Source of the DNA: Permianibacter fluminis
GTDB lineage: Bacteria; Pseudomonadota; Gammaproteobacteria; Enterobacterales; Permianibacteraceae
Direction: 5' to 3'
DNA length: 64,000 bases
Assembly (NCBI RefSeq): GCF_013179735.1
Contig: NZ_JABMEG010000001.1
Span: 1,302,001-1,366,000, forward strand
The translations under genes were made by a program, and so were the position numbers. Below are positions 36,403-45,401 of this stretch, in pieces. Numbering within the stretch: position 1 is the stretch's first letter; each line of letters begins with the position of its first letter. A model generated the notes under the pieces. It saw nothing but the letters and a program-made list of their open reading frames with translations. It was not told the DNA's origin and made no database searches.

Positions 36403-38652
36403 ATGACCGATTCCATTTTTGGTGATATTGAAAAACGCTCGCTCGCGGATTTTACCGAGCAGGCGTACCTGAACTATTCCATGTACGTGATCATGGACCG
36501 GGCGCTGCCGTTCATCGGCGATGGCCTGAAGCCGGTCCAGCGCCGCATTGTTTATGCGATGAGCGAGCTCGGTCTCGACGCCGCCAGCAAGCACAAGAAA
36601 TCGGCTCGTACGGTTGGTGACGTGCTCGGTAAATACCATCCGCACGGTGATAGCGCTTGCTATGAAGCGCTGGTGCTGATGGCGCAGCCGTTCTCATATC
36701 GTTATCCGCTGATCGATGGTCAAGGCAACTTCGGTTCGCCGGATGATCCGAAGTCGTTCGCCGCGATGCGCTACACCGAATCCAAGCTCAGCAAATATTC
36801 CGCGCTGCTGCTTGATGAGCTCGGTCAAGGTACGGTCAGCTGGGGGCCGAACTTTGACGGCACCATGGAAGAGCCGCTCAATCTGCCATCGCGGGTGCCG
36901 AATCTGCTGTGCAATGGCACTACCGGCATTGCGGTTGGCATGGCCACCGATATTCCGCCGCACAACCTGCGCGAAGTGGTCGCCGCCTGTACCTACTTGA
37001 TCGATCACCCGAATGCCGATATTGACGAGCTCTGCCTGCGCTTGCCGGCACCGGATTTTCCGACCGAAGCCGAGATCGTCACATCGCGCAAAGAACTGCT
37101 GGAGATGTACAAGACCGGCAAAGGCTCGGTGAAACTGCGCGCGCGCTATGAAGTCGACGATGGCGAGATTGTCGTCACCGCGCTGCCGTATCAGACCTCG
37201 GGCGCGAAAGTGATCGAGCAGATCGCTGCCCAGATGCAGGCCAAGAAATTGCCGATGGTCGCGGATTTGCGCGATGAGTCCGATCACGAGCATCCGACCC
37301 GCATCGTCATCGTGCCGCGCTCGAACCGCGTCGATGCCGCCGAGCTGATGGGCCATCTGTTCGCCACCACCGATCTGGAAAAAAGTTTCCGCGCCAACTT
37401 CAACGTCATTGGTCTGGATGGCAAGCCGCAGGTCAAGAATCTGAAGATGCTGCTGAGCGAGTGGCTGACGTTCCGCACCGAAACCGTTCGCAAGCGCTTG
37501 CAATGGCGCTTGGACAAAGTCGAAGCGCGCTTGCACATTCTGGATGGCTTGCTGGTCGCGTTCCTGAATATCGACGAAGTGATCCGGATTATCCGCGAAG
37601 AGGAACATCCGAAAGCCGAGCTGATGGCGCGCTTTGGTCTTTCCGATATCCAGGCTGAAGCGATTCTGGATTTGAAACTGCGCCATCTCGCCAAGCTGGA
37701 AGAGATGAAAATCCGCGGCGAGCAGATGGAGCTGATGCAGGAACAAGCCAATCTGCAACGCACGCTTTCCAGCGAACAGCGGATGAAGAATCTGGTGCGT
37801 TCGGAACTGATCGCCGATTCGCACAAATACGGCGACGATCGCCGCTCGCCGATTGTCGAGCGGGAAGAATCAAAAGCGCTGAGCGAAGAAGAGCTGACCC
37901 CAGCGGAACCGGTGACTGTCGTGTTGTCGCAAATGGGCTGGGCACGTTGTGGCAAAGGCCATGAGCTGGATGCAGCCGGCTTGTCGTATCGTGCTGGTGA
38001 TGGCTTCCTGATGGCGGCGCAAGGCAAATCGACCCAGCAGGCGGTGTTCTTTGACACCACCGGCCGCACCTACTCGGTCATCGCCAAAGAGTTGCCGAGT
38101 GCTCGTGGTCAAGGCGAGCCACTGACCACGCGGTTCATTCCGGAGCCGGGCGCCAGTTTCATTGCGGCACTGATGGGCGATGACAAGGATGCCTACCTGG
38201 TTGCGACCGACGGCGGTTACGGATTTGTCACCAGCTACGAAGACATGCTGGCGCGCAACAAGAACGGCAAGACCCTGCTGACGGTGCCGGAGCACACCAA
38301 AGTGCTGACGCCGAAACGGGTGACCGACGTCGCCAATCAGCTGGTCGCCTGCGCTTCCAACGATGGCCGCTTGCTGGTGTTCCCGCTGACCGAATTGCCG
38401 CAGATGGCAAAAGGCAAAGGCAACAAGATGCTCGGCATCGACACGGCGCTGCTGGCCAAGCGCGAAGAGTGGATGGTCGACATGGTGGTGCTGGGCAAGA
38501 AAGACAGTTTGGTCATCGAAAGCGGCAAACGCAGCTTTACCCTGAAGCCGGCCGATATCGAACATTATCTGGGCGAGCGCGGTCGCCGTGGCAACAAGCT
38601 GCCGCGTGGCTTCCAGAAAGTGGATGGACTGAGTGTGGAAGTGAAAGGATAA
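36403..38652 (+). CDS. parC: DNA topoisomerase IV subunit A
   Basis: DNA-breaking subunit of topoisomerase IV. The 749-residue product has the winged-helix/tower domain, with catalytic Tyr in AAMRYTES (about residue 124). The quinolone-resistance region reads [16 protein letters not shown], with Ser at the E. coli Ser80 position and Glu at the Glu84 position, the usual sensitive residues. The C-terminal half holds the beta-pinwheel repeats ([17 protein letters not shown]). Length and absence of a GyrA-box motif favour ParC over GyrA. A terminator follows. Confidence 0.97.
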   Translation: MTDSIFGDIEKRSLADFTEQAYLNYSMYVIMDRALPFIGDGLKPVQRRIVYAMSELGLDAASKHKKSARTVGDVLGKYHPHGDSACYEALVLMAQPFSYRYPLIDGQGNFGSPDDPKSFAAMRYTESKLSKYSALLLDELGQGTVSWGPNFDGTMEEPLNLPSRVPNLLCNGTTGIAVGMATDIPPHNLREVVAACTYLIDHPNADIDELCLRLPAPDFPTEAEIVTSRKELLEMYKTGKGSVKLRARYEVDDGEIVVTALPYQTSGAKVIEQIAAQMQAKKLPMVADLRDESDHEHPTRIVIVPRSNRVDAAELMGHLFATTDLEKSFRANFNVIGLDGKPQVKNLKMLLSEWLTFRTETVRKRLQWRLDKVEARLHILDGLLVAFLNIDEVIRIIREEEHPKAELMARFGLSDIQAEAILDLKLRHLAKLEEMKIRGEQMELMQEQANLQRTLSSEQRMKNLVRSELIADSHKYGDDRRSPIVEREESKALSEEELTPAEPVTVVLSQMGWARCGKGHELDAAGLSYRAGDGFLMAAQGKSTQQAVFFDTTGRTYSVIAKELPSARGQGEPLTTRFIPEPGASFIAALMGDDKDAYLVATDGGYGFVTSYEDMLARNKNGKTLLTVPEHTKVLTPKRVTDVANQLVACASNDGRLLVFPLTELPQMAKGKGNKMLGIDTALLAKREEWMVDMVVLGKKDSLVIESGKRSFTLKPADIEHYLGERGRRGNKLPRGFQKVDGLSVEVKG

Positions 38653-38679
38653 GCGTTTGTCTTTTACGGCGGTGCAAAT

Positions 38680-38710
38680 AAAAAAGGCCAGCAAGATGCT
38701 GGCCTTTTTT
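38680..38710. terminator. Terminator after parC
   Basis: Stem AAAAGGCCAGC / GCTGGCCTTTT with a short loop, A-run before and T-run after. It also serves the convergent gene. Confidence 0.88.
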
Positions 38711-38743
38711 ATTTTCCTGTATGGATGGCATTTATGAAGGGGC

Positions 38744-39598
38744 TTACGGCTTCTGGTCACCCATGATGCGCACGCCATACATCAGCGAGGCATCGTCCAC
38801 CAGCGCGGCGCTGCCACGCAGATGGAACAGAATGGTGGTGTCTTTCTGCAGGAATTGATCGGCAAGGTATTGCGGCAGCCCGAACATGTCGATCAGATTC
38901 TGGGCGCTGACAATGCCGCCAATGCAGACGCGTGAGTAATTCAGCCGTTGCATCTGGCGCTCACCTGCCATCAAGGAGCGCGACTCGGCGTGCGTCATGG
39001 AAATGCTGTAGGTGAACTCACCGCCGTACGGCAAGCCGGTGCTCGGGTCAATGGCTGCCGGATCATTCAGCACGTCGTTATAAATCGTGATGTAGGGCGT
39101 CAGGGTAATGCGGGCATTCGGCTGATTGACGCCGGTCAGGTTATGGAACTGGTAATTCCAGAATGGCGTCACCCATTGGCACAGCAGCGACAGCGAGGAG
39201 CCGGCCGGGATGTACAGCGAGGCCAATTTCTTTTCATCAAACGTCGTTGAAGCCGGTTGTGGATTCAGCTTGATGCAGCGCTCGTAAGTCGGATCGGTGC
39301 CGGTGCAATCATCGCGCAGCAGAACCGACTGGGTTTGGGCAACACCGAGCCAGACCGCGTGCATGCCAAACGAGGCTGGATCACCGACTTGTTCGTTGGT
39401 CAGGCCCGCGATGTCGCTGCTCTTGCTGAGCAGCTTGGTGCTGGATTGTGTGCCGGCGCGTGGCAGCGTGTCGGCTTCCCGCAGCGGCTTTTGTCGGCCG
39501 TCGAGGCTCAAACCGGCGGCCATGACGTTGCTGGACACGAGCCCGGTGGACATGAACGCAGCAGCGCTGCACAGCAGCGCCAAAGTGGATTTACGCAT
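38744..39598 (-). CDS. Exported protein of unknown function
   Basis: Not recognised. From the ATG at 39598, preceded by GGGAG, the product has 284 residues with a signal peptide (MRKSTLALLCSAAAFMSTGL, cleavage near VMAAG). The mature part has four Cys and several Tyr/Asn-rich stretches (FWNYQFHNLTGVNQPNARI). It includes YSISMTHAESRSL and ends in a beta-rich segment TILFHLRGSAALVDDASLMYGVRIMG. It could be a secreted or outer-surface protein; no domain is claimed. The frame is open upstream to 39706 but gives a non-protein-like Arg/Cys-rich stretch. Confidence 0.6.
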   Translation of the reverse strand: MRKSTLALLCSAAAFMSTGLVSSNVMAAGLSLDGRQKPLREADTLPRAGTQSSTKLLSKSSDIAGLTNEQVGDPASFGMHAVWLGVAQTQSVLLRDDCTGTDPTYERCIKLNPQPASTTFDEKKLASLYIPAGSSLSLLCQWVTPFWNYQFHNLTGVNQPNARITLTPYITIYNDVLNDPAAIDPSTGLPYGGEFTYSISMTHAESRSLMAGERQMQRLNYSRVCIGGIVSAQNLIDMFGLPQYLADQFLQKDTTILFHLRGSAALVDDASLMYGVRIMGDQKP

Positions 39599-40001
39599 GG
39601 GAACTCCCTGTTCCTGAAAAGAGTGGCGAGGACGGCGCCGTCGCAGCCGTAACCGGGCTGCAGACCTGCACCAGAGCGGCGCGCGACAGCAAAGCGGGCG
39701 CAGCACAGCCTGCGCGCATCAGGCGCGCGCCACAACGGAACCGGGCGGGAGTTGTTGTAGGAAATCGCTCACAGGCTGTCAGCGGGTGGCCAGCAGAACG
39801 TTGACTGCGTGAGCATGTGGTTACGTGGTTTCTCGATTACGTCGTTGCGCCGCTACACAGAAACAGCTTAAGTAACGAAATCAGCGGCTGAGTGGGGCAA
39901 AGTATGACCTAGCAGAAAGAGGCTGCGGATTAGCAACCGATCCGGTTCATCAATTGAGCCGGATCACATCGGCAGCCCGGTCAAGACAAGGTCTGGATCA
40001 C
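39599..40001. other. Intergenic region with one hairpin, otherwise nothing recognised
   Basis: These 403 bases lie between two genes on the minus strand. A hairpin GATCCGG / CCGGATC at 39939-39965 follows the end of the TonB-fusion gene and may be its terminator, though there is no clear T-run. No gene or repeat otherwise. Confidence 0.4.
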
Positions 40002-41327
40002 TCAGCGATCCGGATCAAATTCGAGCGGTACATAGAATTCGTAGGCGCTGTCCGGCAGTTCCTGTGGCAGCGGCGGAAACGGCGCCACTTTGTCGACCAA
40101 TGCCAGCGCAGCGTTGTCGAGAATGGCTTCGTTGGTGCGCTCCTGCAACCAGGCTGCATTGACGTCGCCACCGGTATCCAGATTCAGCCGCAGCACCACT
40201 TTGCCTTTCTGACGTGCCATCTGGGTGATGCCGTATTTGCGCTTCATGTCGCGCCGTGGATATTCCATGGCCGCCAGCAAACGTTCGCGCAGTTGACCTT
40301 CGTAACGCTGTAACAGCGCGGTGACTTCGTCGGCAGTCAGGGTTTTCACGGTCGGCGCTTTCACTGCATCGGTGTTGCCGCCTGGCGTCACGGCGGCAAT
40401 CAATTCTGTGTGTGCTGGCACTTTGCTGGTGCTCGGGTTCGCTGTGTTGGTGTTCGTTGTGCCGGGACTGGTGACCGACTGGCTGACCGGTTCCGGCTTC
40501 TCCACCGGCCGTGGCGGCGACGCGGGTTTGCTGACGACCGGCGCCGGTTTGTTTTCTGCTACCGTTTTCACGGGTTCAGGTTTTGCCGGCTCAATTTTCG
40601 CCGGTTCGGGTTTGCTCGGCGTTTCGGCGATGGCGTTGTCGGCAGCCGGTGCCTTCACGGTAGCGTAAATGGTTTTGCGCTCATCCTGCGGTTGCAACGC
40701 GGCAAAGCGGGCCAGGTTCGCGGCGCGGCCGGCTGCGTCCTGATCGCCGAGCAATTGGCTGCGGAATTGCAGGTTCGGCGGTTTGTCGCCGATCAGGCAA
40801 CGGAGCAGCAAATCAAACATCATCGGGCTGCTGAACTCGGCAACGGTCTGGCCGTTGATGCTGACCAGCAGGCCTTTGCCGGCAACGTTGTCGAAGATCA
40901 CTTCATCGCCGCGCATCAGTCCGTACTGAAACAGGCCGTAGAAACGGTTGAGGTTTTTGGCTTCGCGGGTGATTTCGTCGCGCGGATTGTTCAGCGAGAC
41001 CAGATCGCGAAAATGGCGGGCGACCCCACTGGGGTACAGCCGGTCGGCCAGAATGCGCAGCTGCAGCCGGCGGCGCTGGCGGGCATCGAGCAGCTCGGCC
41101 GGGTTGCCGGTCGGGCGGCTGGCGTAGAGCACCGCGACATACATGTCTTCGTTCAGCAGCCGGGCAACGCCGACGCCATTCAGCAAAACCCGGCCGTCCG
41201 GCAATTGCAGGGCTTCCAGACTGTCGGCCGTGACGGCCGGTCCGGATGCCAGCAATGCCGACAAACAAAGCCCGAGCAGCGGCAGCAGCCGCCGTGGCCG
41301 GGCAGAACTGAGCAGGGGGTGACGCAT
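40002..41327 (-). CDS. Chalcone-isomerase-like / TonB C-terminal fusion protein
   Basis: Periplasmic protein of 441 residues combining two domains I have not seen joined. The signal peptide (RRLLPLLGLCLSALLASGPAVTA) is followed by a chalcone-isomerase-like domain (about 35-210; LNGVGVARLLNEDMYVAVLY and MRGDEVIFDNVAGKGLLVSINGQ follow the bacterial CHI-like pattern). Then comes a Pro/Lys/Thr-rich linker (about 225-345) and a TonB C-terminal domain (about 370-441; YPRRDMKRK, GKVVLRLNLDTGGDVNAAWLQ and DNAALALVDKVAPFPPLPQE). A normal TonB has an uncleaved N-terminal anchor for ExbB/ExbD; here the helix looks like a cleavable signal. AGGAG precedes the ATG at 41327. Confidence 0.78.
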   Translation of the reverse strand: MRHPLLSSARPRRLLPLLGLCLSALLASGPAVTADSLEALQLPDGRVLLNGVGVARLLNEDMYVAVLYASRPTGNPAELLDARQRRRLQLRILADRLYPSGVARHFRDLVSLNNPRDEITREAKNLNRFYGLFQYGLMRGDEVIFDNVAGKGLLVSINGQTVAEFSSPMMFDLLLRCLIGDKPPNLQFRSQLLGDQDAAGRAANLARFAALQPQDERKTIYATVKAPAADNAIAETPSKPEPAKIEPAKPEPVKTVAENKPAPVVSKPASPPRPVEKPEPVSQSVTSPGTTNTNTANPSTSKVPAHTELIAAVTPGGNTDAVKAPTVKTLTADEVTALLQRYEGQLRERLLAAMEYPRRDMKRKYGITQMARQKGKVVLRLNLDTGGDVNAAWLQERTNEAILDNAALALVDKVAPFPPLPQELPDSAYEFYVPLEFDPDR

Positions 41328-41519
41328 CCGGGCTCCTGACAACGCGACGGAACACCGGCTTAGCGTAGCTGGTGCCGGCCGGTTCTTCCTGCCTGCTGGC
41401 CGGTTTGTCGCTGGCAAATGGTTGTGGCTGGCCCCGCCGGGGCGGGCCTGGCAGGGATATTGGCTAGGACTAGCCGGGCTCTGAGGCAGGCAGGCTCGAG
41501 TCAGGCGGCGATCTGGGCC

Positions 41520-41583
41520 GGTGACGAACGGGGCCGGTCACTAACTGGGTTGGTCATTAACCGTGTTCGTCATTAACAGGACC
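41520..41583. repeat. Four imperfect 16-bp direct repeats upstream of the CHI-TonB gene
   Basis: Consecutive 16-base units at 41520, 41536, 41552 and 41568 share the core GGTCAyTAAC (first unit GGTGACGAAC). A fifth, weaker copy may lie at 41504. The units lie in the 302-base gap between the TPR-like lipoprotein gene and the CHI-TonB gene, about 200 bases before the latter's start. No gene is visible in the gap. Confidence 0.6.
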
Positions 41584-41629
41584 GGACACGGTCGGTGCCG
41601 ATTAAGAAAAGCGCATTGCCAATCGCGGG

Positions 41630-42685
41630 CTATTTGCGCTCGCGCAGGCTGTCCAGATTGCTCTGTACCTTGGCGGCCCGCTCGATCAGCGGCGGCAGTT
41701 CGCGATTGTCCGGCTCCAGCGCCAGCGCTTGTTTCCAGGCCGCAAGTGCACCGGCGATATCGCCATCGCGGTAGCGCCGGTTGCCATCGGCCTGCAGCAC
41801 CTTGACCTGCTCTTTGGCCAGCGGCTTCAGCGTTTGCTGAAACTTGCTGGCATCGGGATCGGTCGGGAACAATTGCTGCAGCTCGGTCAATTGCTGGCGG
41901 GCACCGCCGAGATCACGCCGATCGAGCGCGGCCTGCAGATCTTTCTTCAAGGTGCTTCGCCGTGCTTCCAGCACTTGTTGCTCGGACAGCTCAGGCTCGA
42001 TCACCGGCGTGGTGACTTTCTTGGTTTTCTGCTGCTCGCGCTTGCCGATTTCTGTCAGCCATTTGCTGGCATCGGGCGCACCAAGATCGGCGGCGATATT
42101 GTAGGACCAGCGGGCGAATCCGTATTGCTTGCGCTCCAGCGCCTTTTGGCCGAGCGCGCTGATTTCAACCATCAGGGCCTGCCGTTCCTGTTCCAATGCG
42201 GCCAGCGTCGCGGCATCTTGATTGGGCGCCAGTTGCTGAATTTGTTTTTGCACCCGCAGGGCATCGGCGACATAGCGGCCACGCACCAGGCGCAATTCGG
42301 CGCGTGGCATTTCCAGCCGGCGATCGAGCAGTTCGCGGTAATAGGTTCGGCGTCGTTGCAGCGCCGAACTGCCCGGCAAACTCAGCAGGCCGACATCGAG
42401 TTCGGCAATCGCAGCGCCCGGTTGCTGACCGGCCCACAGTTTCTCGGCCTTGCTCAGGTGATCGGTTTCCAGCAGCGTGGTTTGTCTGCGCAGGTTGCCG
42501 ACTTTTTCTTTCAAGCCGGAATCATTCGGTTGTTCGGCCAGCGCCGCTTCGGCCTCGGCCAGTTGGGTGCTCAAATCGGGCGCGGCGGCTTTGCTGATGA
42601 CGGTTTCAGCGCGTTGCCCCGGCAACAGGCTGCAGGCCGAAAGCATCAGCAGGACAGCCGTCAGCAGCAGCGGGCGTACGATCAT
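41630..42685 (-). CDS. Lipoprotein with coiled-coil / TPR-like repeats
   Basis: Lipoprotein of 351 residues: signal MIVRPLLLTAVLLMLSAC with lipobox LMLSAC (Cys18), then a long helical region. Two TPR-like stretches are visible (AEAALAEQPNDSGLKEKVGNLRRQ at about 44; DGDIAGALAAWKQALALEPDN at about 315). Its first codon overlaps the stop codon of the nucleotide cyclase gene by four bases (ATGA), so the two are made together. Such proteins often act as scaffolds at the inner or outer membrane; a partner for the cyclase's periplasmic domain is possible (inference). Confidence 0.7.
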   Translation of the reverse strand: MIVRPLLLTAVLLMLSACSLLPGQRAETVISKAAAPDLSTQLAEAEAALAEQPNDSGLKEKVGNLRRQTTLLETDHLSKAEKLWAGQQPGAAIAELDVGLLSLPGSSALQRRRTYYRELLDRRLEMPRAELRLVRGRYVADALRVQKQIQQLAPNQDAATLAALEQERQALMVEISALGQKALERKQYGFARWSYNIAADLGAPDASKWLTEIGKREQQKTKKVTTPVIEPELSEQQVLEARRSTLKKDLQAALDRRDLGGARQQLTELQQLFPTDPDASKFQQTLKPLAKEQVKVLQADGNRRYRDGDIAGALAAWKQALALEPDNRELPPLIERAAKVQSNLDSLRERK

Positions 42686-44157
42686 TCAGGCAATACCGGT
42701 TGTTGTTCGAGCAGGTGCTGCACCTGCCGATCAATCAACTGCTGGAACGGCGAGTGCAAGGCATGCAAACGATAGCAGAAAGTCTCCAGCGACTTGCCCT
42801 TCAATTGCACATTGCCTTGTGGCTCGACCGCGATCCGGTTGCGAATGTCCGGTTGGCTCAACACCTCTTCGCTCAGGATGATCTGGCCACCCTTGGCGAC
42901 CGAACAGAGTCGGGCCGCGAGGTTGACCGAGTCGCCGATAACGGTGTACTGCATCCGATCTTCCGAGCCCATGCTGCCGGCGATCATGTCGCCGGTGTGC
43001 ATGCCGAGCCGGAACGCCACCGGCGGCAGCCACGACGGCCGGCGAGCATTGAGCTGGTCGATCAGTTGCATCAGCAAGTCAGCAAAACAGAGCGCGTGGA
43101 AACAATGCTCGCTGTCGGTTTGCGGCGCGCCGAACACCAGCATGGCGCCATCACCGATGTATTTGTCGACGTTGCCGTGATAGAGCTTGGCGACCCGGTT
43201 CACCACGCCAAAGTAATAGTTCAGCATCTGGGCGACGCGCTGGGCTGGCAGGCGTTCGCTCATCGCGGTGAAGCCGACCATGTCGACAAACACCACTGTG
43301 GCAATCACATGTTGGCCTTCAATCACGCCGCCGTCGCCTTGCATCAAGCGGTTGGCCACTGCCGATGAAACAAACCGGGTCAGGGTTTTTTCGGTCTGCA
43401 TGCGTTTTTGCAGATTCTGCGCCATGTCGTTGAGGGTGCCGATGATGACGCCGATTTCATCGTCGCGGCGTTCGTTGATCAGCAATTCAAAACGGCCTTC
43501 GCGCAAGGCGCGGGTGGCGAGGGCGAGCCGGTCAATCGGTTGTGCCAGCGTCCGGCCGAGCAGGTAGGCGGCAATCATGGCCAGCGTAATCATCAAGGCC
43601 GAGGCAATGCCGATTTTTCGCAAGGATCGTTCGAGTGGTTTTTCCAGAATCTGGCGATCGAGTGTCAGCAGCAAATAACCGGCGCTCACTTCCTGAAATT
43701 TGACCGGCTCGGCGAGAATGATGGTGCGGCTTGCCTGCTTTGGCAGCGCGTGGGTTTGGGTCAGCGATTCCAGTTGTGCGATCGGCAGCGCCGGTAACGG
43801 CGTTGTGCTGGCCAGCACCCGGCCATAGCGATCATAAACGCCGGCATTGACGATATACGGATCGTCCTTGAAGGCATCGAGCAGCACCGACAATTGCAAA
43901 CGATCTTCGGCCAGCAGCGGTTCGGCGGCCGAGCCGGCCGACAATTCGGCCATGTGGCGGCCGTAGGCAAAGGCGTGATCGGCCAGCAGGTTTTCCACGG
44001 TCGCGCTGATCAGCCACCAGGTCGCGGCCAGCATGACGGCCATCAAGCCGCCAATGGCGAAGGCGAGCTTGTGCGCCAGCGTCAGAACTGGAGCGGCGCT
44101 GACCGGATTGGCAGGTAAGTAGCGTTGTCGAAGCTGCGCCATGGCGATCGGGTACAC
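42682..44157 (-). CDS. Class III adenylate/guanylate cyclase with membrane sensor and HAMP
   Basis: Product of 491 residues (from a GTG at 44157; an ATG at 44142 is equally likely): membrane helix (about 29-52), periplasmic sensor domain (about 55-180), second helix (about 185-205), HAMP (about 205-260) and a class III catalytic domain (about 285-465). Metal-binding aspartates are in FVDMVGF and KYIGDGAML; the transition-state Asn/Arg are in GDSVNLAARL. It should make cyclic nucleotide in response to an external signal; cAMP is the likelier product. The TPR-like lipoprotein is translationally coupled downstream. Confidence 0.85.
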   Translation of the reverse strand: MYPIAMAQLRQRYLPANPVSAAPVLTLAHKLAFAIGGLMAVMLAATWWLISATVENLLADHAFAYGRHMAELSAGSAAEPLLAEDRLQLSVLLDAFKDDPYIVNAGVYDRYGRVLASTTPLPALPIAQLESLTQTHALPKQASRTIILAEPVKFQEVSAGYLLLTLDRQILEKPLERSLRKIGIASALMITLAMIAAYLLGRTLAQPIDRLALATRALREGRFELLINERRDDEIGVIIGTLNDMAQNLQKRMQTEKTLTRFVSSAVANRLMQGDGGVIEGQHVIATVVFVDMVGFTAMSERLPAQRVAQMLNYYFGVVNRVAKLYHGNVDKYIGDGAMLVFGAPQTDSEHCFHALCFADLLMQLIDQLNARRPSWLPPVAFRLGMHTGDMIAGSMGSEDRMQYTVIGDSVNLAARLCSVAKGGQIILSEEVLSQPDIRNRIAVEPQGNVQLKGKSLETFCYRLHALHSPFQQLIDRQVQHLLEQQPVLPE

Positions 44158-44354
44158 TCGGCAGCCCGGCGGGCCACCTGCACGCTCGCGACCCGGCGGG
44201 TCGCAATCAGGGCCAAGTGTGCCAGCTTATGACGGCTTGCGCCAAGCTGGTGCCGCGCATTGTCGACCTGATCGCGGTTTGCCGTACCGCTTGCGGTGTT
44301 TGTCGCATCGTCTGCGCGTTGCCTCCGCAATGACCGGTCGTTAACGGGATCTGT

Positions 44355-45392
44355 TTGAGTGAATCGCGGCGCGCGTTGTCAGCGCGGTGCTTTTTTGGCC
44401 ACGGCGTCATGCCGACCTTGGGAGTGTTCATGTCGTTGTCGCTTGCATCGGGCTGGTCGTCAGCATTGACGACGGCATTGTCGTCACAGTTACCGTTGCC
44501 GGGCACCGGTATGGCCGAGCATGGTTCGGGCAGCGAGCTGCTGCTGCTGGCGCCGCGGCTGGACGATACCGCCTTGGCGACCATTGTGCAGGCGCTCAAT
44601 GCCGCAGGCATCGCCACGCGCGTGCTTGCGGGTGGCCACGGTCACGGGCATGAGCTGCTGCGGCTGGCCATCAGCGCCGTGCCGAGCAAGCGTTGGTGCC
44701 GTGAGCTGGCCACGCAAACCGCCGTCGATATCGGCGTGCTGGCGCAGGCATTGCCGGCGCAGCTGGTGCTGTTCGACATGGATTCAACGCTGATCACGAT
44801 GGAGGTCATCGACGAGCTGGCCAAGGAAGCTGGCAGCGGTGAACAAGTGGCGGCCATCACCGAAGCGGCGATGCGCGGCGAACTGGATTTCAACGGCTCG
44901 CTGATCCGGCGGGTCGCGACCTTGAAAGGGTTGCCGCTGACGGCGATTGAGCAGGTCAAGGCACGCTTGCAATGCAATCCCGGTGTTCCGGAGTTTGCTG
45001 CCGCCGCGCGTGCGGCCGGAGTCCGGCTCGGGCTGGTGTCCGGCGGTTTTCTGCCGTTTGCCCGTTTTATCGGCGAGCAGCTGCGGTTTGATTATGTCCG
45101 CGCCAACACCCTGCTCGATGACGGTGCCGCGCTGACTGGTGAAGTCGCGGGCGAGATCGTCAATGGTGAAGTCAAAGCGCGCACGCTGCAGGAATTGCAG
45201 GCACAGCATGCAATCGATGGCCGCTGCATTTGGGCAGTTGGTGATGGCGCCAACGATTTGCTGATGCTGCAAGTCGCCGGCTTCGGCGTGGCGTTCCGCG
45301 CCAAACCGACATTGCGCCTGGCCGCCGATTTGGCGCTCGATGTGTGCGACATGCGCGCGCTGGCAACGCTGCAACAGAGTTTGCTTAGTTGA
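44355..45392 (+). CDS. serB: Phosphoserine phosphatase
   Basis: Last enzyme of serine synthesis, a HAD phosphatase. Motif I is LFDMDSTLI (nucleophile Asp, about residue 143), motif II SGGF, and motif III with GDGANDLLML. The usual N-terminal regulatory part (here about 1-140) has a non-conserved start. The TTG at 44355 gives 345 residues, somewhat longer than E. coli (322); ATGs at 44409 and 44430 are alternatives. It is divergent from the cyclase gene across 197 bases that contain a perfect GCGACCC / GGGTCGC palindrome at 44188-44204. Confidence 0.93.
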   Translation: MSESRRALSARCFFGHGVMPTLGVFMSLSLASGWSSALTTALSSQLPLPGTGMAEHGSGSELLLLAPRLDDTALATIVQALNAAGIATRVLAGGHGHGHELLRLAISAVPSKRWCRELATQTAVDIGVLAQALPAQLVLFDMDSTLITMEVIDELAKEAGSGEQVAAITEAAMRGELDFNGSLIRRVATLKGLPLTAIEQVKARLQCNPGVPEFAAAARAAGVRLGLVSGGFLPFARFIGEQLRFDYVRANTLLDDGAALTGEVAGEIVNGEVKARTLQELQAQHAIDGRCIWAVGDGANDLLMLQVAGFGVAFRAKPTLRLAADLALDVCDMRALATLQQSLLS

Positions 45393-45401
45393 TGAGTCGC
45401 T

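Noticed and set aside
36694-37824. 376-codon frame antisense to parC
   Set aside because: Shadow of parC; no motif, no ribosome-binding site.
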